A DNA stretch of 32,947 nucleotides from Candidatus Dadabacteria bacterium (GCA_003696425.1 RFHI01000096.1:1-32947); one strand, 5' to 3'. Positions 9,162 through 19,404 are shown, counted from the first letter of the stretch. Notes: generated by a model not told the origin, from the sequence alone. Numbers and translations are program-made.

Positions 9162-10175
9162 CTATAATTTTTCAGCTATCAGCTTACAGGCATCAACCAT
9201 TCGGGCTGAAAATCCCATTTCATTGTCGTACCAGCTTACAACCTTAACAAGGTTTCCATCAATTACCATGGTGGAAGCAGCATCAACAGTTGAAGAATTG
9301 GTATTGCCAATAAAATCAACTGATACTAGCGGCTCTTCACAAAAGCCGAGTATGCCTCGAAGTGAGTTTTCACTGGCGTTCTTAAGAGCACGGTTTACTT
9401 CTTCTGGTGAGGTTTGCTGTTCCACCAGAGCAACCATATCAACAACAGAAACATCACAGGTGGGGACTCTTATGGCAAAGCCATCTATTTTCCCCTGAAG
9501 TTCAGGGAGTACCAGGCCAACTGCTTTGGCAGCTCCGGTTGTTGTTGGAATCATTGAGAGTGCTGCTGCTCTGGCACGTCGCAAATCCTTATGTGGCAGG
9601 TCCAGAATCCGCTGATCGTTGGTATAGCTGTGTACAGTGGTCATGGCAGCACGCACAATTGTAAAATTTTCATGTACCACTTTTGCAATTGGTGCAAGGC
9701 AGTTGGTTGTACATGAAGCACAGCTCAAAACATCATGGCTGGCAGGATTGTATCCTTGATGGTTTACGCCAATAGCCATTGTGAAGTCTGCATCAGGAGA
9801 AGGTGCTGAAATAATCACTTTTTTAGCACCAGCTTTAAGATGTTCGGCAGCCTGTTCACGCTTTCTGAATACACCAGTACACTCAAGGACAATATCAACT
9901 CCAAGCTCGCGCCAGGGTAATTCAGCCGGGTTCTTAATGCTGCTTACGGCGATTTCCCGTCCATTTACCGTAAGGGATGAGTCAGAACAGGAAACCTCGC
10001 CACTGAAACGACCATGCACCGAATCATATTTCAAAAGGTGAGCCAGGGTTGATGAAGCAGTTAAATCATTAATTCCGGCTATCTCAAGATCTGCTGAACC
10101 AGCACCCGAAGCAATTAATCTTAATACATTACGACCTATTCGACCGAATCCGTTTATTCCAATTTTAAGTGCCAT
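9162..10175 (-). CDS. gap: Glyceraldehyde-3-phosphate dehydrogenase (type I)
   Basis: 'KIGINGFGRIGRNVLR', active-site 'SCASCTTNCLAPIAKV', 'SWYDNEMGFSARMVD'; AGGAG upstream of ATG. Confidence 0.97.
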   Translation of the reverse strand: MALKIGINGFGRIGRNVLRLIASGAGSADLEIAGINDLTASSTLAHLLKYDSVHGRFSGEVSCSDSSLTVNGREIAVSSIKNPAELPWRELGVDIVLECTGVFRKREQAAEHLKAGAKKVIISAPSPDADFTMAIGVNHQGYNPASHDVLSCASCTTNCLAPIAKVVHENFTIVRAAMTTVHSYTNDQRILDLPHKDLRRARAAALSMIPTTTGAAKAVGLVLPELQGKIDGFAIRVPTCDVSVVDMVALVEQQTSPEEVNRALKNASENSLRGILGFCEEPLVSVDFIGNTNSSTVDAASTMVIDGNLVKVVSWYDNEMGFSARMVDACKLIAEKL

Positions 10176-10449
10176 ATTAGTCTCCTGACGGTTAAATTTT
10201 ACCCCCTTAAACCAGCCACATTCTTGAAAGTGCTGCCGTGAAAGTCAATAACTTCAAGAGAACTAATGCAAACAAGACAGTCAGAGAGGGAGATAGCCCG
10301 ATAGAAACAACTGGATAAAATAACAATAATGCCAAGCAGTTAGTTAATATAACTGCTTTATTCTGGTATCAACCTCTCTGACAGGTCCGCTAAGCTGGTG
10401 GTTGGTCAGCGTAATTTATAACATGTTCAAATAAGAATTTACTGCTATT

Positions 10450-10487
10450 CTATTTATTCAGACGCTTGCGCAGCGTTTAATAAATAG
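10450..10487. other. Strong stem-loop in the gap/tolQ intergenic region
   Basis: CTATTTATT-cag-ACGCT-tgcgc-AGCGT-tt-AATAAATAG: perfect 9-bp outer and 5-bp inner stems. Confidence 0.6.
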
Positions 10488-10576
10488 TTTCTATTAGAGA
10501 ATGTATGCAAACTGAATTAACATGTTAGGTTAAACGGATATTCATTCATCTATTATTTTCTTTACGGTAATTATAT

Positions 10577-11269
10577 ATGGAAACTGGACCAGTTTTTTCT
10601 ATTTTGGATTTCTACAGCATGATCTTCGGAAGTAGTCCCGTAGTTCAGGCGGTACTTGTTCTATTGATTCTTCTTTCTGTCTTTAGCTGGGCAATCACTT
10701 TTGCCAAGTATTTTCAATTAAAGAAGGCTGGAAGCGATTCTGAAGAGTTCGGCGCTATTTTCTGGGAAACCAGGAATTTTTCCCGCATTGACGATTCCTG
10801 TGAACGTTTAAGCGCCAGTCCGCTGGTAAGTCTTTTTAAATCCGGCTATCGTGAACTTGGCCACGTGTTGGAGGAAAGTAACCAGGGCAACCCTGTTGAT
10901 CTTGATGCAGGTTTAAACCTGGTGGAAAGAGCTCTTAAACGGGCTGAGCTGTCTGAGGCGATTAAATTGGAGCGTGGAACTACATTTTTGGCGACAGTTG
11001 CAAGTTCAGCTCCATTCATAGGCCTTTTTGGGACTGTTTGGGGAATCATGAACGCATTTCACGGTTTAAGTAATAATCAGGCTACCACAATCCAGGCAGT
11101 GGCGCCCGGAATTTCAGAGGCACTGGTAGCTACTGCTGTTGGGCTGGCTGCAGCAATCCCTGCAGCTGTAGCATATAATTATTTTGCAGTTGCTGTACGC
11201 CACTTCAGGGAGTCTATGGATAAGTTTAGCGCTGAATTTGTTGATTTAGCACGTGCACATCTCGGTTAA
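10577..11269 (+). CDS. tolQ: TolQ/ExbB-type proton channel protein
   Basis: 'FLATVASSAPFIGLFGTVWGIMNAFHGL' and 'APGISEALVATAVGLAAAIPAAVAYNYF'; first gene of tol-pal order. Confidence 0.95.
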   Translation: METGPVFSILDFYSMIFGSSPVVQAVLVLLILLSVFSWAITFAKYFQLKKAGSDSEEFGAIFWETRNFSRIDDSCERLSASPLVSLFKSGYRELGHVLEESNQGNPVDLDAGLNLVERALKRAELSEAIKLERGTTFLATVASSAPFIGLFGTVWGIMNAFHGLSNNQATTIQAVAPGISEALVATAVGLAAAIPAAVAYNYFAVAVRHFRESMDKFSAEFVDLARAHLG

Positions 11270-11288
11270 TAAAAAGGTAGCGTAAGGT

Positions 11289-11720
11289 ATGGCTGGCAAT
11301 AACTACGATCTCGGGGGACCGGTCGCCAATATTAATGTCACACCTCTTGTAGATGTGATGTTAGTACTGCTCGTTATTTTTATGGTTACAGCACCGATGC
11401 TGCAGCAGGGGGTTGAAGTTAATCTTCCCAAGGCTACTACGGCTCCCCTTAAGGGGGCTAACGAGCAGATTGTGCTGTCAATTGACTCAAAAGGCAATAT
11501 CTACCTGGGTGCTAAAAATCGTGTTGCACTTGATAATCTTGATAAAAAACTTAATGCCATTTTTAAGGCTCGCAACGATCATGATCGCAAGGTGTATATT
11601 AAAGCCGATGCAGCGCTTCAGTACGGTAGAATCATGGAAGTAATGGGGGTGTTGCATCGTGGGGGAATAACCCAGATTGGGCTGGTGTCGGCACCTGCTG
11701 AGAAGAAAATACGGCGATAA
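11289..11720 (+). CDS. tolR: TolR/ExbD-type protein
   Basis: '[36 protein letters not shown]'. Confidence 0.95.
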   Translation: MAGNNYDLGGPVANINVTPLVDVMLVLLVIFMVTAPMLQQGVEVNLPKATTAPLKGANEQIVLSIDSKGNIYLGAKNRVALDNLDKKLNAIFKARNDHDRKVYIKADAALQYGRIMEVMGVLHRGGITQIGLVSAPAEKKIRR

Positions 11721-11777
11721 GCGAGTCAAAAAGGGCACTTGTAGCTGCGTATAACCGGCTGTTCTGACAGGTTTTTA

Positions 11778-12620
11778 ATGTCTGAATTACATAGCAAGAA
11801 AAGATTTCAAGATTTATACGCAGAGAAATTCAAAATAGGTGTTCTGCTATCTACTCTGCTTCATATCTCGGTGGCACTGTACATTCTGCATCAAACTGGT
11901 AATTTTAGAAAATTTGCCCCTCCAATAGTTTATTCTGTAACTCTTGAGGGAGGTAAAAAACTGGGGGGTATATCGCAAGCTCCAAAAACCAAAAAGATAA
12001 TTAAGGCTCCTCCCAAAAAGGCAAAAGAACCTGTGCAGTCAAGACCCCAAGGAAAAGCGAAAGACGCAGAGGTCTCTTTAAAGTCCAAGGTCAAACCTAA
12101 GAAAACTCCACAGCCGAAGACAACTGTCAAAGCTAAAAAGCCTCTCCTTAAAAAGCCTGTAAAAAAACCTGTTGCGAAAAAAGTAACTAAAAAAAAGCGC
12201 CCTTACCCTTTAGAAGACCTCGACAAGCGCCTGCAGGAAGCGATTCAGCGCTATACAGGTGAATCAGCTAATGCTGGAGGAAGAGGTTTTGGCGCAGCAC
12301 GCCTGGGGGGACGTTCGATGGGGGGTGGAGAAGTCAGGCCTCCGGAATTTTTTGCATACAAGCGGCTACTTGAAAATCATATCAAAGCGGGCTGGCGTTG
12401 GTTTGACACATCGGCTGCTCTTATTGCTCAGGTAGAGTTTAGTATTTCCAGGGACGGCCAGATAAGCGATTTAAGGATAATATCATCCTCGGGAAACAGT
12501 AATTTTGATCAATCAGTTCTTCGGGCCATAAATAAGGCCAATCCGGTGCCACCACCACCTGAGAAAGTATATAAATACTTTGCTCTGGTGCGTATGACGT
12601 TTGATCCAAGAGATCAATAA
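11778..12620 (+). CDS. tolA: TolA/TonB-type energy-transducing protein
   Basis: N-terminal TM, Lys/Pro-rich middle, C-terminal TonB/TolA-like domain 'QVEFSISRDGQISDLRIISSSGNSNFDQSVLRAI'; lies between tolR and tolB. Confidence 0.88.
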   Translation: MSELHSKKRFQDLYAEKFKIGVLLSTLLHISVALYILHQTGNFRKFAPPIVYSVTLEGGKKLGGISQAPKTKKIIKAPPKKAKEPVQSRPQGKAKDAEVSLKSKVKPKKTPQPKTTVKAKKPLLKKPVKKPVAKKVTKKKRPYPLEDLDKRLQEAIQRYTGESANAGGRGFGAARLGGRSMGGGEVRPPEFFAYKRLLENHIKAGWRWFDTSAALIAQVEFSISRDGQISDLRIISSSGNSNFDQSVLRAINKANPVPPPPEKVYKYFALVRMTFDPRDQ

Positions 12621-12706
12621 AGGGCACTTGCGAATACAGAAGGCCTCTGTTCAAATAATAAATGTGATAAATTGAGATGCTTTCTAATATACTTTGTGAG
12701 TTTTAT

Positions 12707-14002
12707 ATGAAAAAATTTTTCGTCGGTCTTGTTCTTACTCTGCTACTACCCTTGACAGCACTGGCTCAAACCGACATCTACATTCGTGGTTCGGGAAAGC
12801 TCTTTCCTATTGCTCTGCCGCAGTTATGTCTTAAGAGTGGAGAGTCGAAAGCAAATAGAGAGATTCCGCGTATAATTGCGAAAAACCTGATCATTTCTGG
12901 TTATTTTGAAGTACTGAATCCCGAAGCATATATTGAAGAGCCGGGTAAGTGTTTGGCGCCTCAGGATGTTGTATACAGTGATTGGAGTGTTATTGGAGCA
13001 GAAGGGCTTGTTAGGGGGACTGTAGAGCAGGCAGCTTCGCAGATTACAATTAGACTTTATTTGCATGATATCTCAAGGCAACGTGTCGTACTTGGGAAAG
13101 AATATAGCGGTAGTAGTGAGCAGATCCGTGCAATTGCGCATAAATTTTCAAATGAAATACTTCGTTTTTTTACCGGTCAGGCTGGAGTTTTTGGCAGTCA
13201 GATTGCATTTTCGTCCAAAGTTGGCAGGTTCAAAGAGCTATTCGTAATGGACATGGATGGCAGCAACATTCGTCAGCTTACTGATGACCGAGGTCTGGCG
13301 GTATCGTCATCCTGGCATCCGGCCGGTCAGATGCTGATTTATACCTCTTATAGAAAGAGGCGGCCGGATCTGTTTACGATTAATCTTCTTTCCAGAAGGA
13401 TACAGCAGATAACTAACAACCCGGATCTCGAACTGGGCGGTAAATTCAATAAAGATGGAAGTTTGATTTTAGCATCACGAAGCAGCGGCAAAGAATCTGA
13501 CATTGTACTTATGCGACCTGACGGGGCAGTTATCCGGCGCTTAACGCGGCCTAATGGTTCGATTGATGTTTCTCCCGACTGGTCGCCTGATAACTCACGG
13601 ATTGTGTTCTGCTCAGATAGATCGGGGGGGCCTCAAATTTATGTAATGAATGCTGATGGAAGTAATCAGCATCGCATTAGCTTTGTAAGCTCTAATTACT
13701 GTACTTCGCCGGTGTGGTCCCCTGCTGGTGATAAGATTGCTTTTGTTTGTCGTGCTGAACGCGGATTTAATCTTTTTATAAGTGATACTGACGGTTCTAA
13801 TCCATTGCAACTGACCAGCTATGGAAATAATGAGGATCCCAGCTGGTCTCCGGACGGCCGCTACCTCGCATTTGCAACAACGTTTGGAAGGGGGAGTGTC
13901 ACCCATATTGCCATTATACGTAATGATGGTAGCAGCTTAACCCAAATAACGCATGGTCGTAATTCCGATTCGCAGCCGGCCTGGGGACCGCTTCCGCATT
14001 GA
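12707..14002 (+). CDS. tolB: Tol-Pal system beta-propeller protein TolB
   Basis: Signal peptide from internal Met at 12707 (MKKFFVGLVLTLLLPLTALAQ); repeated 'MDMDGSNIRQLT..', 'PDWSPDNSRIVFCSDRSGGPQIYVMNADGSNQHRIS' blades. Confidence 0.95.
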   Translation: MKKFFVGLVLTLLLPLTALAQTDIYIRGSGKLFPIALPQLCLKSGESKANREIPRIIAKNLIISGYFEVLNPEAYIEEPGKCLAPQDVVYSDWSVIGAEGLVRGTVEQAASQITIRLYLHDISRQRVVLGKEYSGSSEQIRAIAHKFSNEILRFFTGQAGVFGSQIAFSSKVGRFKELFVMDMDGSNIRQLTDDRGLAVSSSWHPAGQMLIYTSYRKRRPDLFTINLLSRRIQQITNNPDLELGGKFNKDGSLILASRSSGKESDIVLMRPDGAVIRRLTRPNGSIDVSPDWSPDNSRIVFCSDRSGGPQIYVMNADGSNQHRISFVSSNYCTSPVWSPAGDKIAFVCRAERGFNLFISDTDGSNPLQLTSYGNNEDPSWSPDGRYLAFATTFGRGSVTHIAIIRNDGSSLTQITHGRNSDSQPAWGPLPH

Positions 14003-14194
14003 ACTAACATAATAGCAAAGTTGTTCTATATTGATATTGCGTCAAAGGGGATTCTAAAGTAATTAGTGTTATGGTCCGGCAATAGTGTGTCCCCGGGTGG
14101 TTGTGTGCTGCTGGTGGGATTGCATGCACGTTGCCTGAAAGCTGGTGGAGGTATATTAACCGATATTATTTTCATTTGGTTAAGGAGATAAGAT

Positions 14195-14635
14195 ATGCGA
14201 ATAGTTAAAGTTTTAATGGCTGTAATATTAGTTTTTGGACTTAGCGCCTGTGCCTGCAGAACCAAACAGGTTGGGGCAGGTAACGTTCCGGTAGCAGCAG
14301 AAGGCTCAATTCTGAAAGACGTTCATTTTGCCTTTGACTCGTATGCGCTGGATTCACTCGCACGTGAAATACTTCGTAAAAACGCTGAATGGCTCAAGGC
14401 TCATCCTGATAGAAAGGTCGAGATTGAAGGGCACTGCGATGAGCGTGGTACCAATGAGTATAATATGGCCCTGGGAGCTAAACGTGCCCGTGCCGTCAAA
14501 GATTTTCTGGTCTCGCTTGGAATAGCAGCTGATCGTATGAGCACGGTTAGTTATGGTGAAGAGCTGCCGCTCGATCCACGCCACAACGAGGAGGCATGGG
14601 CGAAAAACAGAAGAGCCCATTTTAAACTTCTATAG
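14195..14635 (+). CDS. pal: Peptidoglycan-associated lipoprotein Pal (OmpA-like)
   Basis: Lipobox 'LSAC'; '[34 protein letters not shown]'. Confidence 0.96.
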   Translation: MRIVKVLMAVILVFGLSACACRTKQVGAGNVPVAAEGSILKDVHFAFDSYALDSLAREILRKNAEWLKAHPDRKVEIEGHCDERGTNEYNMALGAKRARAVKDFLVSLGIAADRMSTVSYGEELPLDPRHNEEAWAKNRRAHFKLL

Positions 14636-14643
14636 TATAGCGC

Positions 14644-15396
14644 TTGGCAGGTAAAAAAAGTACGTACGCAATAGTACGTTCTAAATTAATCATTTTTCGT
14701 TTGGGGCTGGCTCTGTTGCTGAGCACACAGGTCTCGTGTGCAGCCGGGGCCGGCTCCAAAAAGCTTCAGGAGCTTCAAAAAGATATAGACGAACTTCGCT
14801 CTATTCAGGCAGAGCATACTGCTGATCTTGTGTCTATCCGATCGGAAATAAGAAAATTAACAGGGCGTATTGAGGAGTTTGAATACATTCAATCTAAGAG
14901 GGTAGGGTCGGATTTATCTGCACTAAGAGAAAATGTTACCCGGCTTGAAAAACTTGTTCCGCCTCCGCCAATAGTACCGGTAATTGCCCTTGAAAGTGAC
15001 CAGGCGCTCTTACCTAAGCTTGCCCCTGAGCTTGCTGAGCCGCTTGGCAACGCTTTAAAAGAGATTAGGCTCGGAAATTTTCGTGGAGCAATTCCGTTGC
15101 TGCAACAGGCCCTTGATCTTGTAGATGGCAGAGCAGAATCCGTTTATCCGTTATTCTGGCTGGGGCTCTGTTATGATGGTGTTGGCGATCTTAAGCAGGC
15201 GCTGACTTATTATCACCGAACTGTTACGGAGTTTCCTAAGCATAAAAGGGCTGCTCTGGCATTGTTGAAAGAAGGATCAGTATTTATCCGCTTGGGAGAT
15301 TCTAAAGCTGCCAAATTAAGTTTTCAAAAGATAATTAGACAATATCCTAAATCTAATGAAGCCAGAATAGCACGCGAAAGGTTAAAGGACGTCTAG
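14644..15396 (+). CDS. cpoB: Tol-Pal system protein YbgF/CpoB
   Basis: Lipobox-like 'QVSC', coiled coil, then TPR region 'LFWLGLCYDGVGDLKQALTYYHRTVTEFPKHKRAALALLKEGSVFIRLGD'; directly after pal. TTG start inferred. Confidence 0.85.
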   Translation: MAGKKSTYAIVRSKLIIFRLGLALLLSTQVSCAAGAGSKKLQELQKDIDELRSIQAEHTADLVSIRSEIRKLTGRIEEFEYIQSKRVGSDLSALRENVTRLEKLVPPPPIVPVIALESDQALLPKLAPELAEPLGNALKEIRLGNFRGAIPLLQQALDLVDGRAESVYPLFWLGLCYDGVGDLKQALTYYHRTVTEFPKHKRAALALLKEGSVFIRLGDSKAAKLSFQKIIRQYPKSNEARIARERLKDV

Positions 15397-15513
15397 TCCG
15401 CACGGGCTTATTTGATTCTGGTTGTGTCTGGTTAAGCATATAGCATAGTTTCTTAGTCAGCCCCTGTCTTGGGCGACTTGAGTTAATTGTAACTATCCCA
15501 TAAATTACATGTT

Positions 15514-16452
15514 ATGCGTTTATACCGAAACAGGCTGCCTGAGAAGGATCCGGCTACGAGTTTTGTAGCCACTCTGGGCAATTTTGATGGCCTGCACATA
15601 GGACACCAGCATTTAATAGCCGAATTAAAAAAAGAGGCAGCAAAAAATAATGCGAAATCAATGCTTATCTCTTTTTATCCGCATCCACAGCTAAAGCTGG
15701 GGCGCATAAAGGATTTTAATTATCTTACAAATTTAAGGCAAAAAGTAAGGATTTTGAGAGAAAACGGTTTGGATCTGTTTGTTTTACTTCATTTTACTGA
15801 AAGGCTTTCAAAACTTTCAGCAAGGGAGTTTATAGAGAACATTTTATTTTCCAGGTTGGGTGTGACTGCTCTGATACTGGGACCTGACGCTCGTATGGGC
15901 CATAAACGTGAAGCCGATATTACGGCAATTCGTAATATTACAATTGAGCATGGCAAAAATCTTCGGATTGTACCCTTCTTAGAGTTAGCTGGTAAACCCG
16001 TCAGTTCACGTCGAATACGCGAGTTGGTTCTTTCTGGCGATCTGGAATTAGCAGCAAAATTATTGGGCAGACCTTATTGTGTCGGTGGTCGCATCCGACG
16101 GGGAGACGCCAGGGGTAGTACTCTTGGGTTTCCAACCGCGAATATTCACTATCTGTCCCAGGCTCTTCCGCCAAATGGAGTTTACATCTCAACAACCGTC
16201 CTTGATGGAAAGTCATATCAGTCCGTTACTAATATAGGCACTCGTCCAACATTTGACGGATCCAATAAAACAGTGGAAGTTCATATCCTTAACCTGGACA
16301 ATAGTAATGAGCTGTATGGAAAATATGTTGACAATAATCTTATCCGCAAACTAAGAGAGGAAAAAAAGTTTCAGTCAGTAGAGCAGTTAAAAAGGCAAAT
16401 ATCAATCGATGTAGAAAAAGCTCGCGGATTTTTCAATGAGCCTAATGAATAA
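15514..16452 (+). CDS. ribF: Bifunctional riboflavin kinase / FAD synthetase
   Basis: 'TLGNFDGLHIGHQHLI', 'VSSRRIRELVLSGDLELAAKLLGRPY', 'GSTLGFPTANI', 'GTRPTFDG'. Confidence 0.95.
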   Translation: MRLYRNRLPEKDPATSFVATLGNFDGLHIGHQHLIAELKKEAAKNNAKSMLISFYPHPQLKLGRIKDFNYLTNLRQKVRILRENGLDLFVLLHFTERLSKLSAREFIENILFSRLGVTALILGPDARMGHKREADITAIRNITIEHGKNLRIVPFLELAGKPVSSRRIRELVLSGDLELAAKLLGRPYCVGGRIRRGDARGSTLGFPTANIHYLSQALPPNGVYISTTVLDGKSYQSVTNIGTRPTFDGSNKTVEVHILNLDNSNELYGKYVDNNLIRKLREEKKFQSVEQLKRQISIDVEKARGFFNEPNE

Positions 16453-17440
16453 CTACCAGATAATCTACCAAAACGATAGTGCTGGAAGATTAGATAAGTT
16501 TTTGCTGGAATTCTTTTCTAAATTGAACGGAGTAGCCTGTACCCGCTCTTACCTGCAGCGTCTGATAAAGAACGGCTGTGTAACAGTTAACAGCAAGAGA
16601 TGTCTAAAGCCTGCGTATCTGCTGCATTCTGGAGATCGTATTGTCGTTGAATGTGACTTTAGTTCAAATAGTATCACGCAAGCAGAGTGGCATCCGGAAC
16701 TTAAGATAGTTTATCAGGATAACTATCTTGCTGTTGTGAACAAGCCTGCAGGACTTGTTGTTCACCCCGGTGCCGGAACGATGGATAATACGCTTTTAAA
16801 TATGATTGCTGGTATTATAGAGGAAGATCCGGAAAGCTTTCCTGACAGCTCCCGTCCAGGCATAGTACATCGTCTCGATAAGGGCACAACCGGCCTAATG
16901 GTAGTCGCAAAAACAGCGTTATCACATGCTGCCTTAAGCTCTCAGTTTGAAAAACGAACTATTGAGCGTAGCTATCTGGGACTTGTTTACAGTACACCCC
17001 GCTCTAAAAGAACTATTGATTCCGTTGATACCGGTAAAATATCTGAGCCGCTTGGACGGGATCCAACCGATCCGCGCAGGATCAAGGTTATGCAAAGCGG
17101 GCAAGGCAAGCGGGCAACCACTAACTGGCAAGTTGTTGAGCGATTTACTTATGGCAGCCTGCTTAAGTTTAAGCTGGAAACTGGTCGAACTCACCAGATC
17201 AGAGTTCACATGGCCCATATTGATACCCCATTAATTGGAGATCCGCTTTACGGTGATTGGCGAAATTTACCAGGCCCACTACTAAGGGCTGCTGAAAGCT
17301 TTGGTCGTCAGGCGTTGCATGCATACAAGCTCACCTTTTTACACCCGACTACCGGCAAAAAGCTTTCATTTCACTGTGATGCCCCTGATGATATGCAGAA
17401 ACTTGTTGAACGCTTTAGAAGGTACGGAAGCGGCGTATAA
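16436..17440 (+). CDS. rluD: RluA/RluD-family pseudouridine synthase
   Basis: S4-like N-terminus, 'GIVHRLDKGTTGLMVVAKT', 'LETGRTHQIRVHMAHI'; overlaps the ribF 3' end. Confidence 0.94.
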   Translation: MSLMNNYQIIYQNDSAGRLDKFLLEFFSKLNGVACTRSYLQRLIKNGCVTVNSKRCLKPAYLLHSGDRIVVECDFSSNSITQAEWHPELKIVYQDNYLAVVNKPAGLVVHPGAGTMDNTLLNMIAGIIEEDPESFPDSSRPGIVHRLDKGTTGLMVVAKTALSHAALSSQFEKRTIERSYLGLVYSTPRSKRTIDSVDTGKISEPLGRDPTDPRRIKVMQSGQGKRATTNWQVVERFTYGSLLKFKLETGRTHQIRVHMAHIDTPLIGDPLYGDWRNLPGPLLRAAESFGRQALHAYKLTFLHPTTGKKLSFHCDAPDDMQKLVERFRRYGSGV

Positions 17441-18156
17441 TGAAAGCAGTGTTTTGTTTTGAAGCTAAAGGGAAATTTGAATATCTTCATTATTGGCCCT
17501 GGACAGAACAGGGGGTAATTCACGGCTATACAACAGCTACTAGTGATTTTAGTGACAAAACTGCCTTAGCAACTTTTCATAGCTTAGCCGCTGCTTTTGG
17601 TGTGAAAAAAGTTTTATACCCTAAACAGGTTCACGGTTGCAGCGTGCTGGATCTTAGGGGTGTCGACATTGAGTGTCACGGTGAGATAGAAGCAGATTCG
17701 CTTATATTTGATCTGAGCGCTTCAGCAGATACTCTCTATGCTATAAGAACAGCCGATTGTCTTCCAATTGCAGTGGTTAGCAGAGAGTTAGCAACCCTGA
17801 TACATGCGGGCTGGCGTGGTTTGGCTGCGGGTATAATTGAAGAGACTCTTACTTTAATTGACACACCTGTGCCAGAACTTAATGTGCTAATCGGCCCCGC
17901 TGCAGATCCAAGACTTTATGAGGTGGGTGAAGAAGTTATTAAGGCCCTGGGGAATAAAGCTGTGTATATCACAGCGGCCTGCTGTAAATTTTATCTTGAT
18001 TTGCCACAAACAGCTGCCAGGATTATGAATCGGTATGGTATTGCCTCTGATAACATAAAAATTGCCCCTTTTGCTACCATGTCTGATGTCAGATTTCATT
18101 CATACAGACGCTTGAACAAGGATGCCGGCAGGGGGGCGCTGTTTATGATTGCATAG
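17440..18156 (+). CDS. pgeF: Laccase-domain / purine nucleosidase-type protein (YfiH/PgeF family)
   Basis: 'PKQVHGCSVLDL', 'RTADCLPIAV', 'IHAGWRGLAAGIIEETL', 'IGPAADPRLYEVGEEV'; start overlaps rluD stop (TAATG). Confidence 0.92.
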   Translation: MKAVFCFEAKGKFEYLHYWPWTEQGVIHGYTTATSDFSDKTALATFHSLAAAFGVKKVLYPKQVHGCSVLDLRGVDIECHGEIEADSLIFDLSASADTLYAIRTADCLPIAVVSRELATLIHAGWRGLAAGIIEETLTLIDTPVPELNVLIGPAADPRLYEVGEEVIKALGNKAVYITAACCKFYLDLPQTAARIMNRYGIASDNIKIAPFATMSDVRFHSYRRLNKDAGRGALFMIA

Positions 18157-18308
18157 CCAGGCAGAAACTACTGATAGAATTGTAGCAAATATACGATTTA
18201 CATGGTTGAGTGTACAAACATGCTCACTTCCGGCGAGTTTCCTGACCAAATTAGACGTCAGGCTGCCAGTCTACACTAAGAATTAATTTTAAATTTGTTA
18301 ATATTTAA

Positions 18309-18536
18309 CTAATGACTTACACGTTGATCGTGGATTATAGCCATCATGCGATCAACCCCCAGCAACTTTTTCTTCTTTAGTCTTTTTGTCTCTAGTTCTT
18401 CATCAGGGGTTATATAAGGTTTGCTCTCATACTTACTTATAATGTCATCGAGAAAGAGATGTTCTTCATAAAGTTCGCGAAGCAGGCGGTTGCTGTGTGA
18501 CAGTTTCAAAATAAGCTCGCGCTCATGTTCTTCCAT
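18309..18536 (-). CDS. DUF465 / YdcH-family small protein
   Basis: 75 aa; 'HSNRLLRELYEEHLFLDDII..' and 'LKKKKLLGVDRMMAIIHDQ' match the YdcH pattern; AGGAGG upstream of ATG. Confidence 0.85.
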   Translation of the reverse strand: MEEHERELILKLSHSNRLLRELYEEHLFLDDIISKYESKPYITPDEELETKRLKKKKLLGVDRMMAIIHDQRVSH

Positions 18537-18592
18537 AGTCTATCCTCCTATAAAAAGGCGGTAAAAGCTGCAACTTAAAGTGAAAAGAGATA

Positions 18593-18775
18593 ATGAAAAA
18601 ACCAGATGAAAAAAGAAAACCGAAATCAGCTGGTATACTCCTCCCGCACCTTCCGGTAGTGATTGAAAAGAACTTACGCTGCATGAGCTTCTGGAATAAC
18701 TATGATCGACGCGTGCCCTTAGTACCCAGACTGAGTATGGAAAGTTCAGACGATCTCCTTTTTCTACCGGACTGA
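18593..18775 (+). CDS. Possible 60-aa small protein
   Basis: ORF divergent from the YdcH-like gene; charged, soluble-looking sequence; weak ribosome-binding site. Confidence 0.3.
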   Translation: MKKPDEKRKPKSAGILLPHLPVVIEKNLRCMSFWNNYDRRVPLVPRLSMESSDDLLFLPD

Positions 18776-18991
18776 ACAGAACAGGTAAAAAATAATTAAA
18801 AAAATAGCTCATCAGCTGAATAAATTTTTGCCGGAAACAATATCCTGTTTATATTTTAACATGTGCTTACAAACTTAGCACAAGAGAGTTTACTATACCT
18901 GCTAATGAAACACCGGATTATTTTTATGTCGGTGTTTAATTTATTGATATAAATGGCAAAATAGACATTCTGGAGTAGGCCGGGGTGATTT

Positions 18992-19045
18992 AAAAATCAG
19001 AAACTGGAAGCCGATAGGTGTCTGCTCCCGGGGCTTCCAGCTTCT
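18992..19045 (-). terminator. Strong intrinsic terminator of the 19078-19404 gene
   Basis: On minus strand AGAAGCTGGAAGCC ... GGCTTCCAGTTTCT (14-bp stem with one G-U) followed by GATTTTT. Confidence 0.8.
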
Positions 19046-19077
19046 GCCTCTCCGGACAGAATAACCAGTTGTACCGA

Positions 19078-19404
19078 TTATGCTGCACGGCGACGAGTAC
19101 TGATCTTTCTTTTAGTAGTCATGATCGTATTTCTCGTTAGTTCCGGGTCAAGACCCAGATGTCTGCAAATGGCAGCAAACGAAAAAATGTACTCGTCATC
19201 CTCATCAACGCCCTCGCCAAACATATAGGCAACAGCTTCGTCGTGCAGCTCACCAGTAGAGTTGTAGTCATCTATCGTACGGAGAATAATGGCTCGCATC
19301 AGTTCATTAATTGGGTCGTAGCCTTTACCCACATCATACGACATATCGATCTGAGGTAATTTGTCTGTATTGCCCACTATGAAGTCTCCTATTTCCAATA
19401 TCAT
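19078..19404 (-). CDS. Conserved-looking hypothetical protein, C-terminus RRRAA
   Basis: Start at internal ATG 19404 (MILEIGDF) supported by AGGAGG with optimal spacing, and a strong terminator follows; ORF listed to 19497 is probably over-extended. Confidence 0.75.
   Translation of the reverse strand: MILEIGDFIVGNTDKLPQIDMSYDVGKGYDPINELMRAIILRTIDDYNSTGELHDEAVAYMFGEGVDEDDEYIFSFAAICRHLGLDPELTRNTIMTTKRKISTRRRAA

Noticed and set aside
9148-10041. Plus-strand ORFs 9148..9498, 9407..9664, 9781..10041
   Set aside because: Antisense to the well-supported gap gene; no recognisable domain.
15397-15513. FMN riboswitch upstream of ribF
   Set aside because: No recognisable RFN-element motifs in the ~115-bp intergenic region.
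18540-18812. Minus-strand 90-aa hydrophobic ORF
   Set aside because: No ribosome-binding site at its start, overlaps the opposite 60-aa ORF, composition looks like antisense translation.
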